Origin: CAZBWP01 sp964630265
GTDB taxonomy: Bacteria > Pseudomonadota > Alphaproteobacteria > Rhodospirillales > Defluviicoccaceae
DNA: 64,000 bases
Reading direction: 5' to 3'
Assembly: GCA_964630265.1 (NCBI GenBank)
Contig: CAZVRW010000008.1
Span: 1 to 64,000, forward strand
This document shows positions 27,118-34,250 of this stretch, in pieces. A program made the translations under genes and the position numbers. Under the pieces are notes generated by a model that saw only the letters and a list, made by a program, of their open reading frames with translations, was not told the DNA's origin and searched no databases. Each line of letters opens with the position of its first letter. Position 1 is the first letter of the stretch.

Positions 27118-27798
27118 TCAGCAACCCCAGCGCCGCCCGCGCACGGTCGCCAGGCCGACGAGGCCCATCACCAGCAGCACGATGGTTTCCGGCAACGGCA
27201 CCGCCGCGCTTTCGATCGCGAAGGCATACTGGGCACCGAACACCGAGCCACCCAGCTGGAAGGCGTAGATGTCGAGCACGTAGTCGCCGGGCGCAAGGAG
27301 CTCCTGCACCATGCCCATGTCGGCCGACATGCAACCCAGGCCTTGGCCCGTGCCGCCCGGCGCGCACGGATGCAGCAGACCGGGGAACGCCGTGATCAAC
27401 GTCTGCGTGCCGCCGGGGCCGCTCAACGTCACCTCGGCGGTGTCGTCCGCGAGGATCCAGAGGCTGAACTCGCTGGGCATGACCAGGGAGAACGCCCGCT
27501 GGAACTGCGCCGTCTCGTTGCCGGGAACGCGGGCGCCGGCGATGTTGGGGGCCTGAAAGCCGCCGATGCCGGTGTTGCCGTAACTGATCCATTTCGCCGT
27601 GCCGGCGGCGAGGCCGGCGGCCGCGCTGACGTCGCCCCACACCGAATGCGGCGTGATCGAGGTGATGCTGCCGGGGGTGATGCTGTTGGCGAGGACATCG
27701 TTGCCGTCGCCGCTCCACCCCTGCATGATCGTGGCGGACGCGGGCGCCGCCATCAAGGACGCGAAACCGAGCGCCATCAGAAAGAGCTTCGTCTTCAT
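27118..27798 (-). CDS. PEP-CTERM-type exported protein
   Basis: 226-residue secreted protein with signal peptide MKTKLFLMALGFASLMAAPASA and a C-terminal sorting signal: AVPLPETIVLLVMGLVGLA followed by the basic cluster RGRRW. This is the PEP-CTERM layout (short Pro-containing motif, helix, Arg tail), here in the variant form PLPET, and would be cut by an exosortase encoded elsewhere. The middle is beta-rich with Gly/Thr repeats and two Cys near residues 144 and 155; I do not recognise a catalytic domain. PEP-CTERM proteins are linked to exopolysaccharide and floc formation. A sigma-54 promoter lies upstream. Confidence 0.83.
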   Translation of the reverse strand: MKTKLFLMALGFASLMAAPASATIMQGWSGDGNDVLANSITPGSITSITPHSVWGDVSAAAGLAAGTAKWISYGNTGIGGFQAPNIAGARVPGNETAQFQRAFSLVMPSEFSLWILADDTAEVTLSGPGGTQTLITAFPGLLHPCAPGGTGQGLGCMSADMGMVQELLAPGDYVLDIYAFQLGGSVFGAQYAFAIESAAVPLPETIVLLVMGLVGLATVRGRRWGC

Positions 27799-27861
27799 GG
27801 TCTGTTCCCTTGCTGTTGCGACCCGCAGGTGTTGCAGGTGGCTGCTTCTGCAATCCTAGCT

Positions 27862-27877
27862 TGCATTCCGTGTGCCG
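27862..27877 (-). promoter_or_regulatory. Sigma-54 (-24/-12) promoter of the PEP-CTERM gene
   Basis: On the minus strand CGGCACACGGAATGCA matches the sigma-54 pattern TGGCAC-N5-TTGCA: the GG and GC pairs are exactly 12 bases apart and 12 of the 16 positions, counting the five free ones, agree. It lies about 65 bases ahead of the ATG. PEP-CTERM genes in other bacteria are known to be controlled by the sigma-54 activator PrsR, which supports the reading. Confidence 0.75.
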
Positions 27878-27951
27878 AACTTAATTTTTTCTGTAGAATC
27901 AATTGGTTAAGAGAAGCCGGTCGGGCAGGCCGCTGCCCACAACCGACGAAA

Positions 27952-27970
27952 GTGTAAAAATTTTTTACAC
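27952..27970. promoter_or_regulatory. Palindrome, candidate activator site 1
   Basis: GTGTAAAAATTTTTTACAC, an inverted repeat TGTAAA-N5-TTTACA with complementary outer bases. Its centre (27961) is about 110 bases upstream of the expected sigma-54 transcription start, the normal distance for an enhancer-binding protein. Confidence 0.62.
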
Positions 27971-28053
27971 TCGCAGGGATTGCCGCCACCTTAATGGACC
28001 CTGCTTGGGTCCATAACATGCGGAAATTCCTCAGGAATGACGCTCGTCTCGCG

Positions 28054-28072
28054 GTGTAAAATTTCCTGACAC
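28054..28072. promoter_or_regulatory. Palindrome, candidate activator site 2
   Basis: GTGTAAAATTTCCTGACAC matches site 1 at 15 of 19 positions with the same TGTAAA-N5 half-site architecture (right half CTGACA). The two centres are 102 bases apart. It is 167 bases from the start of the divergent Cys-rich gene, so it could serve either gene. Confidence 0.55.
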
Positions 28073-28238
28073 CCCGAGGCGCAAGCACTGCATTCCCCGT
28101 TCTCCCGACGCCGCAGCGCGTTTTCCATCGTCTGGCAGAGCTTCGGGTGATATTCTGCTACCCACAGCGGCGATGCTTGCAGATGCGCTGTAACGCAGGA
28201 CATTCAGTGAGGTTGAAAAGACTCGGGGAGGTTTTTCT

Positions 28239-28604
28239 ATGTTGTCACGTCTCACACTTGCGCGCGGCCTGTTGTTCATCGTCATTTCCATCATGCTCGT
28301 GACGCCGGCAGCCGCCCAGACCAGCATCCAACAGCGCCCGCAAACGCAGATGCAACAGCTGCAGCAGCAACAAGGAGGGCCGTCGATATCGGGTCCGAAG
28401 CGCCGAATCCCCGGTGGGCCTGGCAGCTTCACATCCCTCAGCGGCACAGAGGAAGCCGATTTCTGCTGCAAGTCAGGCCAGGGCGGACAGGGCAACCAGT
28501 GCTCGGAGTTCGACCCGAAGAAGTTCAGTTGCACCGATTTTACGCTGCATTGCGACGGCAGTTGGTCGTGCCAGCCGGGCGGGACAAGCTGTCAGTGCCT
28601 GTAA
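28239..28604 (+). CDS. Small Cys-rich secreted protein, unknown
   Basis: 121-residue protein, not recognised. A clear signal peptide (MLSRLTLARGLLFIVISIMLVTPAAA) is followed by a Gln-rich segment (SIQQRPQTQMQQLQQQQGG), a Pro/Gly linker and a C-terminal 50 residues with seven Cys in the order CC, C, C, C, C, C-x-C-like (DFCCKSG, QCSEF, FSCTDF, LHCDGS, WSCQPG, TSCQCL). The even spacing suggests a small disulfide domain. GGGGAGG stands seven bases before the ATG, so it is very probably translated. Divergent from the PEP-CTERM gene. Confidence 0.72.
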   Translation: MLSRLTLARGLLFIVISIMLVTPAAAQTSIQQRPQTQMQQLQQQQGGPSISGPKRRIPGGPGSFTSLSGTEEADFCCKSGQGGQGNQCSEFDPKKFSCTDFTLHCDGSWSCQPGGTSCQCL

Positions 28605-28606
28605 GG

Positions 28607-28684
28607 TCGGTCGATCCACTCAACCATTGATCTGGCCGTTCGATCGAGCCAACGGATGAACCCCATCCATTGGCATCGAACCAC
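28607..28684 (+). repeat. Dispersed 78-bp hairpin-forming repeat, copy 1
   Basis: Begins TCGGTCGATCCACT and ends CATCGAACCAC. I count 66 of 78 positions identical to the reverse complement of 31563-31640. The core forms a stem between GTTCGAT...CCAACGGATG and CATCCATTGG...ATCGAAC with one mismatch. It starts three bases after the stop of the Cys-rich gene. Confidence 0.85.
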
Positions 28685-28705
28685 GGCAACGGTTCCGGCT
28701 CGGGC

Positions 28706-29455
28706 TTATGGTCGCGAGGGTTGCGGGCTAACGCCGCCGGTGAAGCCGCCCGGGAAGCCATTGAAGGCGCCGGGAGAGACCCTCAGGGGCGCATGGCTGC
28801 CGCGGATCTGCGCCAGTTCGGCGGCTTCCAGCCGTTCGCCGATCGCAAAGATCTCCTCGGCCACGGCCGCGGCGAGCGCGATCGTTTCCGGCTCCATGGG
28901 CCGCCCCGAGCCGCCATTGCAGCGGTAGAGGGCCTCGATCTTTTTCACATAGGCCCGGGTTTCCCGGTAGGGAGGGATGCCCTTGTGGCGACGCACCGCG
29001 CCTTCGCCGGCATTGTAGCCAGCGAGCGCCAGCTTGACGTCGCCATCGAAGTGCTTCAGCAGCCACTGCAGGTACTTCATGCCGCCCTGCAGGTTCTGCT
29101 TCGGGTCGAACGGATCCTTGACACCGAAGCGGTCGGCGGTCTCTGGGATCAACTGCATCAGGCCCTGCGCCCGCTTCGGCGACACCGCCTTCACCCGAAA
29201 CGCCGACTCCGTGGAGATGACCGCATAGACGAGCACGGGATCGAGGCCGAACTCCGGCGCCATCCGGTCGACCAGCGCCTTGATCTGCGGCGGCACCCGG
29301 TCGGCGATTGGCTGCCGCGACACCTCGGGCCCACAGCCGGCATCGGCCGCCACGGCGACGCCATTGGCCAACAGCAAGACCACGGCCGTTGCCGCGACGA
29401 TGCGTCGAAGCCGCCGAAATCCCTTGATTGCCGCGGTGCCGCTGCTTGCGATCAT
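28706..29455 (-). CDS. Lytic transglycosylase (SLT/GH23 domain)
   Basis: Periplasmic peptidoglycan-cleaving enzyme giving 1,6-anhydromuramoyl products. Signal segment RRIVAATAVVLLLANGVAVAA, then the SLT domain: LVYAVISTESAFRVKAVSPKR with the catalytic Glu in STESAF, GLMQLIPETADRFGV, NLQGGMKYLQWLLKHF, LALAGYNAGEGAV and the YVKKIEALY closing motif. A C-terminal Gly/Pro-rich tail of about 25 residues follows. I choose ATG 29455 (MIASSGTAAIKG); the frame stays open upstream but without signal-peptide logic. 249 residues. Confidence 0.9.
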   Translation of the reverse strand: MIASSGTAAIKGFRRLRRIVAATAVVLLLANGVAVAADAGCGPEVSRQPIADRVPPQIKALVDRMAPEFGLDPVLVYAVISTESAFRVKAVSPKRAQGLMQLIPETADRFGVKDPFDPKQNLQGGMKYLQWLLKHFDGDVKLALAGYNAGEGAVRRHKGIPPYRETRAYVKKIEALYRCNGGSGRPMEPETIALAAAVAEEIFAIGERLEAAELAQIRGSHAPLRVSPGAFNGFPGGFTGGVSPQPSRP

Positions 29456-29534
29456 TGTCCCGCGCCCCGGTCCCAGACATGCGCGCCTTCGCTGCAGGAT
29501 ACACGCATCGGCCGAAAAAGGGAAGGCGCCGCGG

Positions 29535-30008
29535 CTACGTCGCCGGGCGGCTGTGGCGGTGCGGTGCGACGGTGGCGGGATCCCCGTGCGCGTGCTCGTC
29601 CACCTGCACGTCGATGGGGATGAGTTGCAGGGCGCCGTGGCGGACTCCACGTTCGCTGATCACCGCGTCGGCGAACCGGCGCAGCCGCTCGGTCTCGCCC
29701 TGCAGAATCATCGCCTCGATGCAGTTATCGTGGTCCAGGTGGACGTGGAGGGTCGACAGCACCAAGTCGTGATGCCCGTGCTGGGCGCTGGTGAGACGCC
29801 GGGCCAACTCGCGCTCATCGTGGCGGAACACGTAGGACAGGCAGCCCACGCAGTGGCGGGCCGCCTGGGTCTCCAGTCGCTCTTGCTCCAGGTGGGCGCG
29901 CATGATGTCGCGCACCGCCTCGGATCGGTTCGCATAGCCGCGCCGCTGCATGAAGGCGTCGAACTGCTCCAGCAGCGTGTCGTCCACCGTCACCGTGATC
30001 CGTTCCAT
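29535..30008 (-). CDS. nikR: Nickel-responsive regulator NikR
   Basis: Ribbon-helix-helix repressor with a C-terminal nickel-binding ACT-like domain. N-terminal MERITVTVDDTLLEQFDAFM is the RHH strand-helix; the metal site is HHDLVLSTLHVHLDHDNCIE, containing the three His and the Cys known to bind nickel in E. coli NikR. 157 residues with a His-rich C-terminal tail (DEHAHGDP, VAPHRHSR) longer than E. coli's 133. It is divergent from the nickel transport genes it presumably represses, with 124 bases between starts. Confidence 0.95.
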   Translation of the reverse strand: MERITVTVDDTLLEQFDAFMQRRGYANRSEAVRDIMRAHLEQERLETQAARHCVGCLSYVFRHDERELARRLTSAQHGHHDLVLSTLHVHLDHDNCIEAMILQGETERLRRFADAVISERGVRHGALQLIPIDVQVDEHAHGDPATVAPHRHSRPAT

Positions 30009-30041
30009 GGCTCGCCCCTCCAGGCTGTGGGAGTCAATCGC

Positions 30042-30075
30042 GCGTCATATTTTTTTGAAATTTCTCTTATCACGC
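30042..30075. promoter_or_regulatory. Candidate NikR operator (inverted repeat)
   Basis: GCGTCATA (30042-30049) and TATCACGC (30068-30075) are inverted halves with one mismatch, 18 bases apart, in an otherwise AT-rich stretch between nikR and the divergent nickel genes. The spacing is slightly longer than in the E. coli GTATGA-N16-TCATAC site, so the assignment is from location and symmetry only. Confidence 0.42.
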
Positions 30076-30132
30076 CCGTCGATCATGGTAGCATGCCGCA
30101 TGGATCGGGTCAGGGGACGGGAGATGGCGCCG

Positions 30133-30915
30133 ATGAAAAAACTGGCTCTTTTGGCGGCGGGTCTGGCGGCGGTGCTGGGCGCCGTGGCGACCGGCCCGGC
30201 GGCCAACGCCCACTTCCAGGTGCTGCTGCCGTCGACCGACGTGGCGGCCGACGCCAGCGAGGCGGCCCTCGTGATCGAGTTGGCCTTCACCCACCCCATG
30301 GAGCGCGGTCCCGCCATGGACATGGCGATGCCGGTGCGCTTCGGCGTCCTTGGTCCCGGCGGCGTCGAGGACCTGCGCAATCGCCTGGAACCGCGCCCCA
30401 TCGACGGCAAAAGCGCCTGGTGGACCGCCTACCGGCTCGGCCAGCCCGGCAACTACGTGTTCTTCGTCGAGCCGCAACCCTACTGGGAACCGGCCGAGGG
30501 GAAGATGATCGTCCACTATACCAAGGTCGTGGTCGACGGCTTCGAGTGGGGCGACGGCTGGGATGCCGCCGTCGGCTTCCCGGTGGAGATCCGGCCGCTG
30601 GTCCGCCCCTATGGCCTGTGGACCGGCAACCTGTTCCGCGGCGTCGTCGAGCGCGATGGCGCGCCGGTGCCGTACGCCGAGATCGAGGTGGAATGGCTGA
30701 ACGACGGCAGCGTCGAGGCCCCCGCCGCCGCCTTCATCACGCAAGTGATCCGCGCCGATGCCCATGGCGTGTTCGCCTACGCTCTGCCGCGGGCCGGCTG
30801 GTGGGGGTTCGCCGCCCTGGTGGAGGGTGCCGAAACGATGCCGAATCCCGACGGCGAGGCCGTTCCGGTGGAACAGGGCGCGCTGATGTGGGTTCGCGCC
30901 GTCGACATGAAGTGA
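30133..30915 (+). CDS. DUF4198-family periplasmic protein (nickel/cobalt uptake-associated)
   Basis: Secreted protein with signal peptide MKKLALLAAGLAAVLGAVATGPAANA; cleavage exposes His as the first mature residues (AHFQVLLP). 260 residues, mostly beta-rich, with FTHPMERGPAMDMAMPVRFG, NYVFFVEPQPYWEPAEGKMIVHYTKVVV and a C-terminal Ig-like region containing YAEIEVEWLN. DUF4198 proteins accompany CbiM/NikM-type transporters and are thought to bind or deliver metal. I take the ATG at 30133, preceded by GGGAG, over ATG 30124. First gene of the nickel operon, 24 bases before cbiM. Confidence 0.82.
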   Translation: MKKLALLAAGLAAVLGAVATGPAANAHFQVLLPSTDVAADASEAALVIELAFTHPMERGPAMDMAMPVRFGVLGPGGVEDLRNRLEPRPIDGKSAWWTAYRLGQPGNYVFFVEPQPYWEPAEGKMIVHYTKVVVDGFEWGDGWDAAVGFPVEIRPLVRPYGLWTGNLFRGVVERDGAPVPYAEIEVEWLNDGSVEAPAAAFITQVIRADAHGVFAYALPRAGWWGFAALVEGAETMPNPDGEAVPVEQGALMWVRAVDMK

Positions 30916-30939
30916 CAGAGAGCGCGGAGCCCCTGCCCC

Positions 30940-31563
30940 ATGGCCCACATTCCCGATGGCGTGCTCTCCGCCCCGGTGCTGATCGGCGGCGGGCTGGTCG
31001 CGGCAGCGATCGTCACCGTCGGGCTGCGGCGGCTCGAGCCCGACCGGATGCCGCAGGCCGCCGTCCTGTCGGCAGCCTTCTTCGTCGCTTCGCTGATCAG
31101 CCTGCCCGTCGGGCCGACCAGCGTGCACCTGCTGCTGAACGGTCTCATGGGGCTGGTGCTGGGAGTGATCGCGGCGCCCGCCATCCTGGTGGCTCTGGTG
31201 CTGCAGGCGGCGTTCTTCGGCTTCGGCGGGCTGACCAGCCTCGGCGCCAACACCGTGGTTTTGGCGCTGCCGGCGCTGCTCGTCGCCGCCATGCTGTCAC
31301 CGGCGCTTCGTCGCACGCGGGAGACGCGCCACGCCATGCTCATCGGCGGCCTCGCCGGCGGCTTGGCGACGGCGGCCTCGGCGGGATTGCTCTGTCTCTC
31401 GCTGGCCCTCAGCGGCGCCGAATACCTGCCTGCGCTGCCCGTGGTCGCGGCGACCTACGCGCCGTTGATGATCGTGGAAGCGGCCGTCGGCGCGGCGGCG
31501 CTCGGCTTCCTGACGAAGGTCAAACCCGACATGCTCGGCGCGGAGCGGCTGGTGCATGGCTAG
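30940..31563 (+). CDS. nikM: Nickel/cobalt ECF-type transporter S component (CbiM/NikM)
   Basis: Membrane substrate-specificity subunit. Begins MAHIPDGVLSAPVL; in NikM structures metal is bound by the N-terminus and His2, and here loss of Met1 before Ala would leave His at position 2. About six helices with VGPTSVHLLLNGLMGLVLG, LQAAFFGFGGLTSLGANT and YAPLMIVEAAVGAAALGFL. 207 residues. NikR upstream makes nickel the likely substrate. No NikQ or NikO genes follow within the window. Confidence 0.9.
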   Translation: MAHIPDGVLSAPVLIGGGLVAAAIVTVGLRRLEPDRMPQAAVLSAAFFVASLISLPVGPTSVHLLLNGLMGLVLGVIAAPAILVALVLQAAFFGFGGLTSLGANTVVLALPALLVAAMLSPALRRTRETRHAMLIGGLAGGLATAASAGLLCLSLALSGAEYLPALPVVAATYAPLMIVEAAVGAAALGFLTKVKPDMLGAERLVHG

Positions 31564-31640
31564 TGGTTCGATGCCAACGGATGAGTCCCATCCGTTGGCT
31601 GAATCGAACCACCAGACCAATAGTTTAGTGGATCGACCGA
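31563..31640 (-). repeat. Dispersed 78-bp hairpin-forming repeat, copy 2
   Basis: Read on the minus strand it begins TCGGTCGATCCACT and ends CATCGAACCAC, 66 of 78 identical to copy 1. Its stem is more perfect than copy 1: GGTTCGAT...CCAACGGATG against CATCCGTTGG...ATCGAACC. It begins at the last base of the nikM stop, so it sits at the end of that gene just as copy 1 sits after the Cys-rich gene. Confidence 0.87.
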
Positions 31641-31679
31641 GCTGGCGCTTGGGCACCAAGCGTCAGATCCGATCCACTA
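31626..31679. repeat. Second long inverted repeat next to repeat copy 2
   Basis: TAGTGGATCG (31626-31635) pairs perfectly with CGATCCACTA (31670-31679), and an inner stem GGCGCTTGG / CCAAGCGTC (31644-31664, GCA loop, one G-T pair) sits inside. The structure overlaps the right end of repeat copy 2 and is not found next to copy 1. Confidence 0.7.
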
Positions 31680-31765
31680 GCGCACAGCCCCCTTCAAATG
31701 ATCCACATGAAGGAGCCTGTGCTCTAGAAACACCAAGTTGCGCGCGGCGACCGCGCAGTCTTCGA

Positions 31766-32386
31766 ATGCGCCGCCGCACGAGGCCTGCGGGGCGCGCCCT
31801 TGCGGTCGCCCTGATCGCCGCATGGTCCCTCACCGCCGCGCCCGCCGCCGCCCACAAGTTGAAGGTCTTCGCCAGCGTCATCGACGGAAGCGTCGATGGC
31901 AGCGTCTACTTCGTCGGTGGCGGCGCGGCCACCGGCGCCATTGTGACCATCGAGACCGCCGACGGCGCGCCGGTGACCACCGTGACCACGGACAGCTCGG
32001 GACGCTTCCGCTTCGTGCCGTCGGTGCGCGCGGCGTTGCGGATCACCGCTGACGCGGGCGACGGCCATATCGCCCGCCTCGCCATCCCGGCCGATCAACT
32101 CGGCCGAGCCGGGTCGCCCGTCGCCACGCCGCCCGGCACCACAGCGGTCGACAGTCTGGCGGTCGACAGTCGGCTCGCTGACGCTGGGATCGCCGACGCT
32201 GGGGCCATGGCAGCACTCGTGGAAGCGGCGGTGGCGCGGCAGATCCGCCCCCTCCGCGAACAGCTCAACGGCTACGAGGACCGGGTGCGCTGGCGCGATG
32301 TGCTTGGCGGACTCGGCTACATCGTCGGCTTGGCCGGCTTGGCCGCCTGGCTGACCGGCCGCCGCCGACGCGGCGCCGCCGAGTAA
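31766..32386 (+). CDS. NikL-like nickel transporter accessory protein
   Basis: 206-residue protein with signal peptide (MRRRTRPAGRALAVALIAAWSLTAAPAAA), mature start HKLKVFASVIDGSVDGSVYFVGG, a carboxypeptidase-regulatory-like beta domain, a predicted helix and a C-terminal membrane anchor (GGLGYIVGLAGLAAWL) followed by RRRR. This is the layout of NikL/CbiL proteins that replace CbiN in some nickel ECF systems. The start ATG lacks a strong ribosome-binding site; it lies 202 bases after nikM with the hairpin repeats between. A Val-Asp-Ser repeat (AVDSLAVDSRLADAGIADAG) is present around 150. Confidence 0.75.
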   Translation: MRRRTRPAGRALAVALIAAWSLTAAPAAAHKLKVFASVIDGSVDGSVYFVGGGAATGAIVTIETADGAPVTTVTTDSSGRFRFVPSVRAALRITADAGDGHIARLAIPADQLGRAGSPVATPPGTTAVDSLAVDSRLADAGIADAGAMAALVEAAVARQIRPLREQLNGYEDRVRWRDVLGGLGYIVGLAGLAAWLTGRRRRGAAE

Positions 32387-32452
32387 GGGAGGGCCGGAAA
32401 AGCGAGGGACGGAGAAGCAAGCCCCGAGGAAGAAGGACGCGGGCGGTCCGCC

Positions 32453-33298
32453 CTACCCCTTCGCCGGATGGCCGGCGGGACGACCGGGGAGAGTCGCCTC
32501 AAGCCATTCGAGAATACGGGTGGCCACCTGCTCCCAGTCCTGGTCCAGCATCATCGCGTGCGGCATGTCGGGGTAGATCTCGGCGCGCGATCCAAAGGTC
32601 AGCGCCGTCATCTCGACGGCGGTGCGCGAGATGAAGGGATCCTTGCCGGCCCCGAGCACCAGCACCGGAATGTCCGTGCGCCGACGCGACGAAGGCAGAT
32701 CCAGGCCCATGGCGTCGAGCACCGCCATGTGCGATTCCGGCTGGGCGTCGGGCAAGACCTTGCGGATGTAATCGTCGGGGGTGTCCTCACGGAACAGCGC
32801 CCGCCGCGTGCCTTCCAGCGTCGCGGCGCCGGGCCCGAGATTCTGCAGCAACGTCATGTCGCGAAACAGCATCGGATTGGCCAGCGCCATCTCGATCGCC
32901 TTGGCCGCCATGCCGTGCGGCGGGCCGGAGGCCAACAGCACCGCCGCCGGCACGGGACGCCGGCTCAGGTAATGCTGGACGACGAGGCCGCCGAGGGAAT
33001 GGCCGATCAGCACCGGGCGGCTCTCCAGCCCGCCGGCGATCCGCTCGACATCGTTGACGTAATCCCTGAGCCGCGTCGTCGCGAGCCGATCACGGCCGCC
33101 GCTGGCGCCGTGGCCGCGCAGGCTGAGGGCGATCGCCCGGAAGCCGTGCTTGGCGAAGAACGGCAGGAAGAACGGCTCCCAGATATGGGCCGACGTGAAC
33201 ACGCCGTGGATGAACAGCAATGGTGTCGGCCGGGCAGCGCCCTTGGGCTCGCGGGCAATCAGTTCGAGATGCACCGTTCGCATGTCGCCGCCGGTCAT
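32453..33298 (-). CDS. Alpha/beta hydrolase, copy B
   Basis: Alpha/beta hydrolase-fold enzyme of unknown substrate. Nucleophile elbow GHSLGG (Ser), oxyanion region LLFIHGVFTSAHIWEP, acid residue likely in GAGKDPF, and His in DMPHAMMLD. 281 residues. It shares block-by-block similarity with the upstream neighbour (HGxxxxxxxWEPxFLPFFA, ASGPPHG, RRALFxxDTPDD), so the two are a tandem duplication. The ATG at 33298 overlaps the neighbour's stop (ATGA). Confidence 0.87.
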   Translation of the reverse strand: MTGGDMRTVHLELIAREPKGAARPTPLLFIHGVFTSAHIWEPFFLPFFAKHGFRAIALSLRGHGASGGRDRLATTRLRDYVNDVERIAGGLESRPVLIGHSLGGLVVQHYLSRRPVPAAVLLASGPPHGMAAKAIEMALANPMLFRDMTLLQNLGPGAATLEGTRRALFREDTPDDYIRKVLPDAQPESHMAVLDAMGLDLPSSRRRTDIPVLVLGAGKDPFISRTAVEMTALTFGSRAEIYPDMPHAMMLDQDWEQVATRILEWLEATLPGRPAGHPAKG

Positions 33299-34113
33299 GC
33301 CGCCAGGTCCCGGACCGCGGCGCCGCCGACGCTGCCATCCAACCAAACGGCGATGCGTTCGGCCACGGTCTGCCAGCCATGGTCCAGCATCATCGCATGG
33401 CCGATGCCGGCGATGGTTTCGGCGTCGGTGCCGTAAGTCTTGGCGGTTTCCCGCAGGGCGCCGGGATAGACGAAGAGGTCATGCTCGGCGCCCAGTACCA
33501 GCACCGGCGCCTCGCCCCGCCATCGGGAGGGCGGCAGGTCGAGCGCCAGCATGTCGAGGACGACCATCGGCGACTCCGCGCGGAAACGCGGCAGCCACCG
33601 CCAGAACACATCGTCAGGGGTCGCGTCCGAAAACAGCGCCCGCTTAAGCACGCGAATGTCACCGGCCATGGGCCCGAAGGTCTGCACCGCCCAGATCTGC
33701 AAGAGGAGGCAGGGGTTGAACAGCGCCATGTTGAGCCAACTGCCGAGCAGTCCGTGCGGCGGCCCCGACGCCATCAGCACGGCACCGGGCCAAGGGCGCC
33801 GGTGCAGCAGCTTCTGCACCACCATGCCGCCCATGGAATGGCCGATCAGCACGGGCGGGGTGGCCAGCGATCCGGCGATGGCTTCGACATCCGCCACGTA
33901 GTCGGCGAGGCGTGTCGTCGTCAGCGACTCGTGGCCGTCGCTGCCCGCGTGGCCGCGGAGACTGACCGCATGGGCCTCGTAGCCCCGTTCGGCGAAAAAC
34001 GGCAGGAAATGCGGCTCCCACACCCAGGCGCCGCCGTAGGCGCCGTGCACGAACAGCAGGGGCGTCCGCCGCGCCCGCCCCCTCGGCCCATGACTGATGA
34101 CCTCCAGGTTCAT
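33295..34113 (-). CDS. Alpha/beta hydrolase, copy A
   Basis: Paralogue of the downstream hydrolase. MNLEVISHGPRGRARRTPLLFVHGAYGGAWVWEPHF carries the HG oxyanion motif, GHSMGG the Ser elbow, GAEHDLF the acid and GIGHAMMLDHGW the His. 272 residues. Similar to carboxylesterases and lactonase-like proteins in general, but no specific substrate can be assigned. Divergent from glycerate kinase; a perfect palindrome CCACTAGTGG lies at 34126-34135 just upstream. Confidence 0.87.
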   Translation of the reverse strand: MNLEVISHGPRGRARRTPLLFVHGAYGGAWVWEPHFLPFFAERGYEAHAVSLRGHAGSDGHESLTTTRLADYVADVEAIAGSLATPPVLIGHSMGGMVVQKLLHRRPWPGAVLMASGPPHGLLGSWLNMALFNPCLLLQIWAVQTFGPMAGDIRVLKRALFSDATPDDVFWRWLPRFRAESPMVVLDMLALDLPPSRWRGEAPVLVLGAEHDLFVYPGALRETAKTYGTDAETIAGIGHAMMLDHGWQTVAERIAVWLDGSVGGAAVRDLAA

Positions 34114-34250
34114 TATCCCCTCGCCACTAGTGGTCTTTGAAAATCAAGGGTAAACGATTGCGCAGGCGAAGGCGAGGATCGTCTCCGTCGCCACTCGCCG
34201 GGCGATCTGCTAGGGTCGGCTGCAACATTGACAGGTGCGAGCCTTTCACC

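Noticed and set aside
34126..34135. Perfect 10-bp palindrome CCACTAGTGG upstream of the hydrolase
   Set aside because: Short, single occurrence; no second site or adjacent promoter to support an operator.
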